Positions 50,289 through 61,260 of a stretch of DNA of 64,000 nucleotides are shown here, piece after piece. Location of the stretch: positions 1 to 64,000 of the forward strand of contig CAUYUJ010014773.1 of assembly GCA_963575745.1 (NCBI GenBank), written 5' to 3'. Source of the stretch: Prorocentrum cordatum. Its lineage: Eukaryota > Sar > Dinophyceae > Prorocentrales > Prorocentraceae. A program made the position numbers and the translations under genes. Each line of letters starts with the position of its first letter. Positions within the stretch are counted from its first letter, which is position 1. The notes below the pieces were generated by a model. The model was not told where the DNA came from, made no database searches, and saw only the letters and a list, made by a program, of their open reading frames with translations.

Positions 50289-50416
50289 AGAGGGGAGGAG
50301 GGGAAGGAACGGGAGGCGGGGGATGGGGGAGAAGGACGCGGGGGGAAAGGGGAGGAGGAGGAGGAAGAGGAGGAGGAAGAGGAATAGAAGGACGAGGACG
50401 AGGAGGAAGCGGCGGG
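50289..50416 (+). repeat. (GGA)n tract
   Basis: GGAGGAGGAGGAAGAGG with a few changes. Confidence 0.9.
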
Positions 50417-50870
50417 CGGGGGCGGAGAGGCGGCCCCCTCGGTCGGATTGCGCCAACGAGCCGTGGCCCGGAAAGGCACGCCCGACAACCTCGCGCCCGC
50501 GCGGGCCAAGGGCCGTGGCGTGCCCGTTTCGCCGATCAGCTGGGTTCAAGGCTTGGCCGCGAGAGCCTGGATCCTTGCCCCCTCCGTCGTCGCCCCGGCC
50601 CCCCTTGCGTGTTCCGGGACATCGCGTTTCGAATACCACTCGGCTATCGCAACTTCCGCCGCCAGCCCGCGGGCCAAAGACACCCGTGGAAGTCGTGGAA
50701 CGGTGCCCGTGCCCCCTGTCGGGCAGGCTTGCGCCCGAGAAAGAATACGAGTGCTCGGAAGGCGCCGCGGGTTGAACTCCCCGCTCCTGGGCCCAAAAAT
50801 CGGTCGCGGCAGTGGTGAAAGCCCCTTTCGTCATTCCCCCTCCTCTCCTCTGGCCCGCTCTAATCCCCTT
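50417..50870. other. No gene recognised
   Basis: GC-rich, open on both strands, with no motif that favours either reading. Confidence 0.45.
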
Positions 50871-51250
50871 TTCGTCTGTCCTCCCTCCCTCTCCCTCCCT
50901 CCTTTCCTCTTCTGCTCCTTATTGCTGCTGCTGCTGCTCCTCCTCCTCCTCCTCATTCTCCATGTCCTTTCCCTCTCATCTCAACCTGAACTTCCCCTTT
51001 TGGCCCTCTCTCTCCGTTTCCTTTTCCCTTTCCCATCTTCTTGTCCCTCCCCACCCGTGCGTCCTTCTTCTCCCCCTCCTCCTCCTCCTCCTCCTCCTCC
51101 TCTTCCTCCTCCTCCTCCTCCTCCTCCTCCTCCTCCTCCTCCTCTATCTCTTCCTCTTCCTCTTCCTCCTCCTCCTCCTCCTCCTCGTCCTCTTCCTTCT
51201 TTTCCTCCTCCTCCTCTCCATTATCATCATCATCGTCGTCATCCTCCTCC

Positions 51251-51294
<44 letters not shown>

Positions 51295-51368
51295 GTCATC
51301 ATCATCATCATCATCATCATCAGCATCAGCATCATCATCATCATCAGCATCATCAGCATCAGCATCAG

Positions 51369-51419
<51 letters not shown>

Positions 51420-51722
51420 TATCATTATCATCGTCGTCATCACTATCATCGTCTTTATTCGCATCCCCTTCATCATCGGCATCGTCATGAACATCCTGTT
51501 CAGCATCAGCAGCACCACCACCAGCATCATTCGCATCATGGCCAATCCCATCAGCATCTCCATCCTCGTGGTCATGGTCATCATCAGCATCATCATCATC
51601 GTCATCATCATCCGTATCATCACCACCATCAGCAATATTTTCATTATCCGACTCGCCATCGGCATCGGCATCGGCGCCGACATCACTATCAGTTTCATCA
51701 TCCGCGTCTTCACCCCTTCCTG
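50871..51722 (+). repeat. (TCC)n tract followed by a long (ATC)n tract
   Basis: CTCCCTCC and TCCTCCTCC to 51225, then ATCATCATC with regular GTC and AGC variants to 51720. Poly-His, poly-Ser and poly-Ile frames are by-products. Confidence 0.95.
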
Positions 51723-52210
51723 AGTGCAGGGGTGAATAGGGGGGACATCATCTTCTTGGATGCCATCATCTGCATCCTTTCCCTCGTCATCATATGCACC
51801 ATCATGAGCATCACCAGTTTCAACATCAGAGTCGCCATCGTCTTCGTCATCGGCCTGGGTATCATGATAACGATGCTGGTGATGATGCTCATCATCATCA
51901 CCATCATCGTCACCAGCATCATCAGGAACATCAGTAACAACATTACCAACGTAATCGTCCGTATCCTCATTAGCTCCTCCGTGCAGGGGCGGATCAATGA
52001 GGCGTCCACTTTTCGGACGCCCTCATCCGCATCTTTTTCTTCGTCTTTTTCCCAAGCCTTACCCTCATCCTGCTCATCGTCATCCTCATCATCACCGTCA
52101 TCTCCCTCGTCTCCCCCCTTCGCCCTTTCCCTTCTCTCCCTCTTCCTCTCCCGCCCCTCCACCGAGACATCATCGATATCTTCGCTCGCCTCTTCCTCAT
52201 CCTTCTAATC
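51723..52210 (+). repeat. Degenerate ATC-rich DNA with a ~255-bp duplication
   Basis: CTGAGTGCAGGGGTGAATAGG (near 51719) and CTCCGTGCAGGGGCGGATCAA (near 51976) head related segments, each followed by a TCATC...GCATC block. Confidence 0.7.
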
Positions 52211-52829
52211 TCCTGCTCCTCCCCGCTCATCGTTTTGCTCCCTTTTCGCAATTCCCTCTCCTACCCTCCCAGGGAAGCCACGACAGACCACGGCGGCCAG
52301 CCAAATACCCCTTTGTTTATCAGGGATCGCGCGCCTCCCATTCCATCTGCCCGAGCGGCACAGGTTGCCGACGCTGTGAAGCAAGTGCCGCCAGCACGCT
52401 CAGAGCAGCCGGGAAACAGTTATGACAAAATCAACAAGACGATCACCATGAAAGGTCTACAGGCGGCAATGCCCAAATAGGAACATTAAGTGAGACTCGC
52501 CTTTCAATATTGGCAGCGTGCGCAGGCGTGCACCATGAGCCAGCTCATGGACCTTTGGCTTGCGCGCCTGGTGGCAACATTGGGAGGCGGATGCCACTTA
52601 ACGCCCGGGTGCTCTTCCAAGTTAATCCTTCACAGGACCCCCGCCACGTTTGCCTTGCGCTTTCGTTCCTACAATCAGATGGCTAACATGCACCGCGCGG
52701 TGCAGACGAGACGTTCTTCCGTAACGTTGACATGCGGACGTCACTTGATGCGACGGGCCCCGCCTGGTCTGATTCAACATTGTTATGGTTTCCATCCCTG
52801 TGCCACTTTTGTTAACAGTTTTTTCACTC
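52211..52829 (+). other. No firm gene; short protein-like plus frame to 52480
   Basis: AAQVADAVKQVPPARSEQPG and DKINKTITMKGLQAAMPK end in TAG at 52478. It could be a terminal exon, but no acceptor was fixed. Confidence 0.3.
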
Positions 52830-52977
52830 CCACAAGTGTTCCCCAAGGGTTTCCCTAACGGCTGGGGGGAACACGTAGTCTAATGCATTGGCCAATATTT
52901 GACCCAAGGCTTGGCCGCATAGGCACTTCTGAATGGCAGGGGACGGCGGTGGTTCGCCGTAGGCGTCTTCGATACCC
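52830..52977 (+). repeat. Dispersed repeat shared with 21262-21400
   Basis: GGGTTTCCCTAACGGCTGGG, GGAACACGTAGTC, CAGGGGACGGCGGTGGTTCG and CCGTAGGCGTCTTCGATA. A TCC tract follows at 53036-53095. Confidence 0.85.
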
Positions 52978-53035
52978 CAAACATGCCCCCAAGAGGCCCC
53001 ACGTCAGCCAATGATTGCCTGAAATATCCAGAAAT

Positions 53036-53098
53036 CCTCCTCCTTCTCCTCCTCCTCCTCCTCCTCCTCCTCCTCCTCCTCCTCCTCCTCTTCGTCAT
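53036..53098 (+). repeat. (TCC)n tract
   Basis: CCTCCTTCTCCTCCTCC run. Confidence 0.95.
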
Positions 53099-53354
53099 CC
53101 TCCTACGCCTGCTCCTCGTCCTCCTCCTTCTCGTCTCTCAACCATATTTCCGCCCTCATTACGTGGGCCCTCACCCATCACTCCCCATCCTCCGCCCCCG
53201 CCTCCTCCCGGCAAAAACCGACAGAATCCCCCGAACACGAACACGCTTTGACTATCCCAGGCAACCTTCGGGTGCCCTGAGGTCGTGCTTCCTGTCGTGT
53301 TCTCGCTCCTCGTCCTGTCTGCGCTGTCCTGCGTGCATGTTTCCTATGTTGTCT
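53099..53354. other. No gene recognised
   Basis: Pyrimidine-rich, no supported frame. Confidence 0.5.
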
Positions 53355-53357
53355 GTG

Positions 53358-53414
<57 letters not shown>

Positions 53415-53417
53415 GCC

Positions 53418-53495
<78 letters not shown>

Positions 53496-53500
53496 ACCCT
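53355..53500 (+). repeat. (TGTC)n tetranucleotide microsatellite
   Basis: About thirty TGTC units with one TGCC, ending in a CT run. Confidence 0.97.
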
Positions 53501-54058
53501 CCCCGATACACATCCCCTTCTACGCATTGCTTACTAGCCAGACCCGCAGCACAAAGGATCACCCACATCGAAGAACGTGCCTCAGCATCCAGGCAGCTCA
53601 AAATTGCCCAAGGTTCAGACATGGCCATTGAAAGAAAAATGCTTGCACCACTTCGGCTTGAGCTGCGAATCGAATGGCACTGCTGCTTCCCCGAGCCCTC
53701 GACTTTAATATTGATAGTTGTGACATCTCCCGGGGCCTTTCGAACAAATAAAGATACACACTTTATTTCAGTGTGCGCGTCCATTCTCAATGCTAAGGCT
53801 AAGGTCGGGGGCGGAGGGGTCGCATCATCAGTTGTCGTGCCGCCCAAGTGGTGCAAACTTGTTTCTTTCACAGAGGGACGTCACCAAACGGCCTGAAGAG
53901 CGAAAAGCGCCTCGGAGAGCCTCGCGGTCCCAGGACGGCCTCGATGCTACCCCTGGCCGGCCCACAAAAGCCCAAGCGACTTGGGCTGCTCCGTGAGCCC
54001 CCCGCCTGTCTGGACGTGGTGCCACCGCGAAGCGCTGCTGATAACATGGGTGTGACCA
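53501..54058. other. Ambiguous coding segment downstream of the channel gene
   Basis: Both strands stay open for more than 110 codons between 53520 and 53890. The minus frame (SMAMSEPWAILSCLDAEARS) could be a downstream exon of the channel gene. The plus frame (MAIERKMLAPLRLELRIEWH) is equally protein-like. No splice sites decide between them. Confidence 0.3.
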
Positions 54059-54206
54059 GAAGGATGAGGAGGAGGAGGAGGAGGAGGAGTAGGAGGAGGA
54101 GTAGGAGGAGGAGAAGGGGGAGGAGGAGGAGGAGGAGGAGGAGGAGGAGTACAAGAAAGAGAGGGATGAAGAGGAGGAGGAGGAGGAGGAGGAGGAGGAG
54201 GAGCAA
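54059..54206 (+). repeat. (GGA)n tract at the start of a channel-gene intron
   Basis: GGAGGAGG runs with TAGGAGG; lies just past the last recognised channel exon on the minus strand. Confidence 0.95.
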
Positions 54207-54239
54207 AGGAATACGCACAATTTGTCTATCTTGACAGCC

Positions 54240-56455
54240 TCCAGGTTTCACCAACAGGCGCGGATGGACATCTGGTAGATCGACCTCCGCAGCCAGCTCG
54301 CCGGGGCGGTATTTGAGCTGGCCAGAGGAGACAAAGTACATGGAATCCCCGTCCGCGCCATCCTCAAAGAGAAGGTCCTCCTTGTCCAATTTCGTCTCAA
54401 CGATGCTCCTGTAGCAGACCGCATGGATCGAGCCCGAGTCGAATCTGTTCATAGCGTTCCAGAGCACATGGTCCGACATCTTCTTCATGCATCGAAAATG
54501 CCACAACGACTCCTGGAGTGACTTCGGCGCCAAGTTGAGGTACTCGACGTCTTGCTGTCTCACCTGCTCGGTCTCGGCCAGCCTCACCTTCACCTGCAGT
54601 TTGATAGCCATAGCTAAGCCTTGGTCTATCTCTTCCTGCGCCAAGAACTTCTGCAGTCTGTTGAATTTGTCGGCCGAGCCTTGCAATCGGATTTTGTACT
54701 GGGTCATCATCGACGTGAGGGTCGCCACCAGAGTGCTTCCACACAGCAAGCCCAAGAACAATGTTGCGACGTTGAAGATACGCTCGTCGGTGCTAGCAGG
54801 GAACACCTCCATGGAACCTGGGGTCATCTGCGTAAAAGCCCAGTGAAGGCTTGTCCAGTACTCATAATGGAAGCCTGCGGCAGAGTATTCGGGCTCGCTG
54901 AGCCACGTGTAACCTGTATCTGGCTCGGCGTACCTGCCGATGGCATACCAGATACAGCAAACAACGTGGTTCGCCCAGAGAATGGCGAGAAATATTAGCA
55001 GAACGTCCGAAGCGAGATGCAACTCCTCGGAATGAATCGCCACCTTTAGCTTCTGTGCCCAACCGTATACACGCACGGACTGCTTCCCAACGCGCACGAT
55101 CCGGACCAATCGCAGGAAGCGCAAGTTGCGCAAGGACCCTTCGAGCTCAGACACCCAATCGTTCACAACAACGAGCAGGTCCACTGCGAACCAACTGGAG
55201 AGGTAGCGGCGAGTACATGCCCGCACGTCGAGGTTCAAGATCGCTCCCTTATCGCGGAAGCCAGTGATGAAGCACAACGGCAGGTCGATGGTCCAGAATA
55301 TGCTGGTGGCCAGGACACCGAAGAGCACAGGGTTACTGGTGTGATCAAAGTCCCAAGCCACCATGATTGGAAGAACGAACGCATCGTACAGCAAAACGAG
55401 CACGGTGAGGAAATTGTAAAACGTCCTGGACCTGGAGTCCGGATTCCACGCGCGGAACCTGGTCAAGGGGACCTGCGCTGCCTCCTCTCCTCCTGGGGAG
55501 GACGCCCAGTACATCAACTCCGAGTTAGGCCTGGCCCATCGCTGGCCCGGGATCGGTGCAAACGCCCTCCTGGCTTGGCCAGGACGGCGTACACACCAAT
55601 CCAGGGCCTGCTGTTGGCCTGGCCAAGGTCCGTGTTGGTGCACGTTCGGTGCCCCCCGACCGCCCTGAATGGCCGCATCCAGCATGTACGTCGGCCGCCT
55701 CCTGCAGCTGCGCTTCAAGAGTGACCCTAGGCAAGACTGGAGGCCTGGAACTGGGCTGGATTGCCTCCACCAGTGGAAGATGACCCTAAATTTTGGTGTT
55801 GGTGGTCAGATTTCGGCCCTTAGGAAGCCCGAACATTACCAGCATCACCGAGATCGGGAACATCTTCCCTCCGTGGAGGTACGCCGCCGATATTGGTGTT
55901 GGTGTCAACCTCTTGGCCTCCGAGAAGAGCGACCTTTGGTGCGTGGCTTCAAGGGGCCGCAACAAAAGTGAAATCCAAGCAATCCCAGCGCGCCGGCCAG
56001 TGCTGGCGGGACCCCCGTGGCCTGTGGGCCCGCACCAAAGGGTCACTCCAGCGAAAGGCCACTCTTACGCGTAGCCGACTCCTCATCTTGCGCACCACGC
56101 TCGGTCGCCGGGAGAGGCTGCCCCTGGTGAGGGCGCTGCCGTCGCTCGCGCTGGAATTCCGGCGGTTCGGCAACACGCCGTAGCCGGAGCGCATGCGGAG
56201 ACGATACCCCCCGCTGCCGCCGAACATGCTCGCGTCATCATCCTGCTCCTCCTCTCCGGCCTGATCCGCGGAGGTGGGCGATTGGACAGAGGCCTCGGAA
56301 ACACTCCGTCCGATCCTCGCGGCAAGCACCTGCCTCGACGATGCAGGCTCTGGTTTCTGCCTCCGCGCAGTCCGCTCGGCCGTTAACCATGCCCTCTGGA
56401 GATCCCCATAAGAGGCTGCTGATCCCAGCTTCCGTCCGGAAATTTCGCACCGCGG
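54240..56455 (-). CDS. Voltage-gated, cyclic-nucleotide-binding-domain cation channel
   Basis: Two exons on the minus strand. The first (about 56455 to 56069) is a Ser/Arg-rich cytosolic N-terminus (VLAARIGRSVSEASVQSPTS, GSLSRRPSVVRKMRSRLR) ending at donor CGC/GTAAGA. The second (about 55520 to 54240) holds the channel: S1 FYNFLTVLVLLYDAFVLPIM, S2 ATSIFWTIDLPLCFITGF, S3 WFAVDLLVVVNDWV, S4 LRFLRLVRIVRVGKQSVR (Arg ladder), S5 LLIFLAILWANHVVCCIWYA, pore YWTSLHWAFTQMTPGSMEVF, S6 LFLGLLCGSTLVATLTSMM, C-linker FLAQEEIDQGLAMAIKLQV, then the start of a CNBD (LFEDGADGDSMYFVSSGQLK). The filter is TPGSM, not GYG/GFG, so K+ selectivity cannot be assumed. The frame leaves coding sequence near 54240 (donor-like GGAG/GCTGTC or TTG/GTGAAA); the rest of the CNBD must lie in exons not identified. 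Plasma-membrane protein of the CNG/HCN/EAG superfamily. Confidence 0.9.
55521..56068. other. Intron region of the channel gene
   Basis: Lies between the two recognised channel exons. Open frames on both strands occur (plus GSPNITSITEIGNIFPPWRY; minus PISAAYLHGGKMFPISVMLV), and a GCCTGGCC...GGTGC segment is repeated near 55575 and 55620. A further small exon cannot be excluded. Confidence 0.4.
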
Positions 56456-56978
56456 GTTGCTCTCTGTGCGCCCCCAGGGTTTCTTCGACCTTGAACGTCT
56501 GCGCCAGCGTCGTCGCCGCGTCGAGGCGGCGGGAAGTCAGGGCCACGTTCGCACAAAACTGATTCCTGGATCCCTCCCGAATACTATCCTGGCAGATTTC
56601 TCGAGCTGCGCCCAGCCGTTGCCAGGAGTGGCGCGAGCATGCCGCATTCTGATCCGGTTGAAGGAAAAATGAAGCAACACTTCCCTCCCCCCCCCGCAAT
56701 TCACAATTTGCACGCATACGCATCACTGGTTCGACACTCAAACTCGGGAGATCCGAGCCCAACATTGCCTTCGGGGGGAGGGGGCACGAGTTCACACCAT
56801 ACGTTACGCGTGAGTGTGTTGCTTAATTGTTTCCGACACCTGTCCGGCTGGCCCGATCCCTCCGAAGGTGCAGGGCGTCCTGCTGATCGAGGGCCCGCCC
56901 GACGACGGACGGTCACTAGCGGTCGACGGGCAAGCTCGACCAGCGGCCCGATGATCAAGCTCTGGCCGACAGATGGAA
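56456..56978. other. No firm gene; possible upstream channel exon
   Basis: A minus frame near 56450-56560 reads VALTSRRLDAATTLAQTFKV, then EETLGAHREQ, and could be part of the channel N-terminus. The remainder shows nothing recognisable. Confidence 0.3.
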
Positions 56979-57031
56979 GGAAAGGGGGAGGAGGAGGAGG
57001 AGGAGGAGGAGGAGGAGGAGGAGGAGAAGGA
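56979..57031 (+). repeat. (GGA)n tract
   Basis: GGAGGAGGAGG run, at the end of the inverted repeat module. Confidence 0.95.
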
Positions 57032-57330
57032 GGACCAGTGTAGGCCGAAGACTCATCAACGATACTGCAATAGACCTTCCCTCCAAGTTTCAGCTTCATA
57101 GGCTCCTACACGGATTCGCTTTCACTGAAAGAAATGCCCCGTTGGAAGACAACCGTTTGAACATCTGGAGTTGCGCCATAACGCCATTCCTGGGACTCCA
57201 ACGCCGCGAATCACCGTTACTGAAGCGTCTTGGCGATCCCGAATCGTGCCAGAACACCCTCCCTGGGACTTCAACACCACGAATCAACGTGACTGTTGCG
57301 CCCTGACGTTCCGACATCGCGTCAACACGA
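57032..57330 (-). repeat. Inverted copy of the 49.0-49.29 kb module
   Basis: On the minus strand: GTCACGTTGATTCGTGGTGT, TCCCAGGAATGGCG, ACGGTTGTCTTCCAACGGGG, GGAGGGAAGGTCTATTGCAG, TACACTGGTCCTCC. Confidence 0.87.
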
Positions 57331-58130
57331 GTGTTCTGGGACGTTAACCATGGGAATCATTTAAACTCCTGCAAACTCTTAAGAAGAATGTGCGCGGCGC
57401 TAAAGCGAAAACCACATGTTGAACAAGGAACCACCCTGAATTCGCGAATATCCTGCAAACTTTTCAAACGAATGCGCGCGGCGCTGAGGCGAGATCCACA
57501 TGTTGAAAAGGAGCCGACCTCCATCCGTGAAGCTCTTGCGAACGGTTTCAACGAATGTGCGCGGCGCTGAAGCGAGAATCACATCTTGAAACCTCCATCC
57601 GTGAAGCTCTTGCAAGCGCTTACAATGAATGTACGCGGTGCTAAAGCGAGAACCACAATAAAAAAACGGACCGCCCTCCATCCGTGATCATCTTGCACAC
57701 GTAAAACAAAAAAGGAATGCGTGCGGCGCCAAGGCAAAAACCACATTCTGAGAAGGAGCCGCCCTGAATCCTTGAACCGCTTGCGAACATTTAAAACGAA
57801 TGCGTGCGGCGCTGGGGCGAGAGCTATATTTCGAAAAGGAGCCACCCTCCATCCGTGAAGTCCGTGCCAACTGTTTCAACACATGTGCGCGGCGCTGAAG
57901 CGATATCCACATTTCGAAAAGAAACCGCCCGCCATCCGCGAAACTCTTGCAAGTCTTTACAATGAATGCGTGCGGCGTTAAAGAAAGAACAACATTTGAA
58001 AACAGACCGCCCTCCATCCGTGATCCTCCTGTAAACTTTAAACCGAATGTGCTCGGAGCTACGGCGAGAACCACATTTTGAAAGCGGGCCGCCCTCCATC
58101 CGTGAAGCTGCTGCAAATTTCAAGTTTCTC
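57331..58130 (-). repeat. ~80-bp satellite, long inverted array
   Basis: About ten units with ACGGATGGAGGGCGG, TTTTCAAAATGTGGTTCTCG and CGCCGCGCACATTCG on the minus strand. Confidence 0.9.
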
Positions 58131-58592
58131 AATGATAAACTGCTCGAGGAACTCAAGCGAAACACCCGCCCCGCTCTTTCAACCGGCCTCGGGATGTGAC
58201 GGGGAGTAAGTACCTATATAAAAAAGAATGGAGGAGGAGACGCCACTTCTAATCCCAAGTTATCATGACAAATTCTCTCCTTTCAAATTCCACTGCGGTA
58301 ATGACTGAAATCTGCGCGATGCGGGAACCTGAGAAGGAACCGCTAACCACGCTAGAATAATGTAATCTGAATTCCTGGGCGGGGGAGGCCAATGGACACA
58401 TACAATGCAGCATACGCGCGCTCCCGAGGCCACGACCCCTGTACTTCGGACTCTTGTCAGAACCGTGCGTTCTTCCAGCTGCGACGGTGTTGCCAGGTTT
58501 CGGACACCCCTGCGTCTGGACCAAATCTCTCGTGCCAACATTGAAGTAGCGCCTACCACGCAAGCATCAACAAGATGAAGCGTCAGTTCATT
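58131..58592. other. No gene recognised
   Basis: Mixed sequence of ordinary composition. Short minus-strand frames exist without motifs. Confidence 0.5.
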
Positions 58593-58712
58593 CCCCATAT
58601 CCAAAGGATGGGGTTCTTCTTCCCCATATCCAAAGGATGCGGTTCTTGTTATTCCCCATATCCTAAGATGGGGTTCTTGTTCCCCATATCCTAAGTATGG
58701 GGTTCTTGTTGT
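58593..58712 (+). repeat. ~30-bp repeat with hairpin potential (CCCCATATCCTAAGATGGGG)
   Basis: Four copies of TTCCCCATATCC(T/A)AAG(G)ATG(G/C)GGTTCTTG; the CCCCAT...ATGGGG arms can pair within each unit. Confidence 0.9.
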
Positions 58713-58732
58713 TGGCGGACCGCGCCGGAGGA

Positions 58733-58894
58733 GAGAGAGAGAGAGAGAGAGAACACACCACTCCTCTCACTCAGACCCACTCATCACTCAAACTCACTCA
58801 TCACTCAGACTCACTCATCACTCGGACTCAGTCATGACTAAGACTCATCACTCATCACTCAGACTCACTCATCACTCAGACTCACTCATCACTC
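58733..58894 (+). repeat. (GA)n followed by ACTCACTCATCACTCAG repeats
   Basis: GAGAGAGAGA then about eight units of CACTCAGACTCACTCAT. Confidence 0.93.
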
Positions 58895-59645
58895 AGGAGC
58901 AGATTTGGAGGATGTCTCAGGCGATTCGCTGGTTTCAGCACTCCTAAGGAGAGCGGCGGGGGGGGTATTGCACTCGGCCCCTTTCGCGGGATTTTGTGGG
59001 GATGTCTCAGGCGGTTTGGCCATTTTCTCTTCCAACATGTTTCGCTTTCGGAGCAGGTTTGGAGGATGTCTCAGGCGATTCGCTGGTTTCAGCACTCCTA
59101 AGGGGAGCGGCGGGGGGGTATTACACTCGGCCCCTTTTCGCGGGATTTTGTAGGGATGTCTCAGGCGGTTTGGCCATTTTCTCTTCCAACATGTTTCGCT
59201 TTCGGAACAGATTTGGAGGATGTCTCAAGCGATTCGCTGGTTTCAGCACTCTAAGGGGAGCGGCGGGGGGGTATTTCACTTGGCCCCTTTCGCGGGATTT
59301 TGTGGGGATGTCTCAAGCGGTTTGGCCATTTTCTCTTCCAACATGTGTCGCTTTCGGAGCAGATTTGGAGGATGTCTCAGGCGATTCGCTGGTTTCAGCA
59401 CTCTAAGGGGAGCGGCGGGGGGGTATTTCACTTGGCCCCTTTCGCGGGATTTTGTGGGGATGTCTCAGACGATTTGGCCGTTTTCTCTTCCAACATGTTT
59501 CGCTGTCGGAGCAGACTTGGAGGACGTTCGCGCCCAGCTTGCGGGGATGTCTCAGGCGGTTTGGCAGTTATGCTGCTGGGCATCTGTCGTTTTCGGAGCA
59601 GTTTTGGGAGGATGTATCAGGCGATTTGCTGGTTTCAGCACTCCC
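58895..59645 (+). repeat. 152-bp satellite, array 1
   Basis: GGAGGATGTCTCAGGCGATT starts near 58907, 59061, 59215, 59367 and 59519 (152-154 bp apart). Units hold CTGGTTTCAGCACTCCTAAG, CGCGGGATTTTGTGGGGATG, CTCTTCCAACATGTTTCGC. Peptides encoded in rotating frames are by-products. Confidence 0.95.
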
Positions 59646-59712
59646 AAGGAGGAGGAGGAGGAGGAGGAGGAGGAGGAGGAGGAGGAAGAGGAGGAGGAGG
59701 AGGAGGAGGACT
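59646..59712 (+). repeat. (GGA)n tract
   Basis: GGAGGAGGAGG run. Confidence 0.95.
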
Positions 59713-60185
59713 TAGACTCGCACATCACACGCAGGCTCAGGCAGGCTCACTCGCACTTAGACTCGCTCATATCCATACTTAAACTTACTCGCACTCAGAC
59801 TCACGCTCAGAACCACTCATACTCAGACTCGCTCCTGCTCAGACTCATCATCCTTCGGTCCGCTCAAACGCAGACCGACTCAGACTCAGACTGCCTCACA
59901 TCCATACCCAATCACACTCGGCTCACTCGCGCTCAGATTCATTAACATACACTTTTTCTCACACTCAGACCCACTCAAGCCCAGACTCACTCATGCTCAG
60001 ACTCATCATGCTACGATCCGCTCAATCACAGACTGGCTCACACTCAGATTCGTCCATACTCAGACCCACTCGCACACAGACGCACTCGCGCTCATATTCA
60101 CTCACACGCATACCCACTCAAACCCAGGCTCAATCGCACCCAGATTAACTCACACTCAGAATCAGTCGCTCTCAGATTTGCTATT
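59713..60185 (+). repeat. ACTCAGACTCACTC degenerate short repeats
   Basis: CACTCAGACTC / CATACTCAGACTC motifs for ~470 bp. Confidence 0.88.
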
Positions 60186-60375
60186 GGTCGCACTCATGCT
60201 TGCAGACTGTGGGAATGTCTCGAGCGAGCGGTTCGCCCTCACACACAGGCGCTCATTGACAGATAGCAATAGAAAGACGTACCAAGAGAATGAGATGCAC
60301 ATATGGGGAGCCCCGCGTCGAGTAATTATTACTCGGACGCCTCCTCCTCCTCCTCCTCCTCCTCCTCCTCCTCAT
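60186..60375 (+). other. Conserved GCACATATGGGGAGC segment and (TCC)n
   Basis: GATGCACATATGGGGAGC with GAGTAATTATTACTCGGACG recurs, diverged, at 62062 and 63638. TCC units lie at 60342-60372. Confidence 0.6.
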
Positions 60376-60552
60376 ACCTAGACTTACTCATACACAGACT
60401 TACTCATATTCAGACCTGATTTTATTAACTTACTCATACTTAAGCCGACTCATACTCAAACCTATTCATACTCAGACTTACTCGTGCTGAGACTTACTCA
60501 TACCCAGACTTACCCATACTCAGACCTTCTCATTGTCTCACTTACTCAACAC
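60376..60552 (+). repeat. ACTCATACTCAGACTT short repeats
   Basis: Continuation of the 59713-60185 family. Confidence 0.85.
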
Positions 60553-61260
60553 ACAGCAGATTGTGAGGATGTCTCAGGCGGGGCGCTGGTTTCAGCACCC
60601 CTAAAGGGAGCCGCCGATGGGGTATTGCACGGTCCCGTTCGCGGCCGTTTTGTGGGGATGTCTCAAGCGGTTTGCCTGTTTTCTGTCACAGCATCCTTAG
60701 CTGTCGGAGCAGATTTGGAGAATGTCCCGAGCGAGGCGCTCATTTTCACCCCCCTAAGGGCGGCCGCCGAAGGGGTATTGCACGGTCCAGTTCGCGGCCG
60801 TTTTGTGTGGATGTCTCGAGCGGTTTGCCTGTTTTCTGTTACGACATCCTTCGAATTCGGAGCAGATTTTGGGGACGTCTCGAGCGAGGCGCTCATTTTC
60901 ACTCCCCTCAGGGGAGCCGCCGAGGGGTACTGCACGATCCCATTCGCGGCCGTTTTGTGGGGATGTCCCAAGCGGTTTGCATGTTTTCTGTCACAGCATC
61001 CTTTGCTTTCGGAGCAGATTTAGAGGATGTCTCGGGCGAGGCGCTCATTTTCACCCCCCTAGGGGGGGCCGCTGAGGGGTATTGCGCAGTCCAGTTCGCG
61101 GCCGTTTTGTGGGGATGTCTCAAGCGGTTTGCCTGTTTTCTGTCCCAGCATCCTTCGCTTTCGGAGCAGATTTGGAGGATGTCTCGAGCGAGGCGCTCAT
61201 TTTCACCCCCTAGGTGGGCCAGAGTTTGAGGATGTCTCGATCGCTTTGCCTGTTTTGGTG
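60553..61260 (+). repeat. 152-bp satellite, array 2
   Basis: GAGGATGTCTCAGGCGGGGC starts near 60566, then 60718, 60870, 61022 and 61177 (152-155 bp apart). A subfamily distinct from array 1, with CATTTTCACCCCCCTAAGGG and TTCGCGGCCGTTTTGTGGGG. Confidence 0.95.

Noticed and set aside
50448-52208. 586-codon plus frame, including long poly-His
   Set aside because: It runs through TCC and ATC microsatellites; all three frames are equally open and equally low in complexity.
53285-53896. 203-codon plus frame containing SVCLSVCL repeats
   Set aside because: The first half is the TGTC microsatellite. The remainder competes with an equally long minus frame, so no gene was called.
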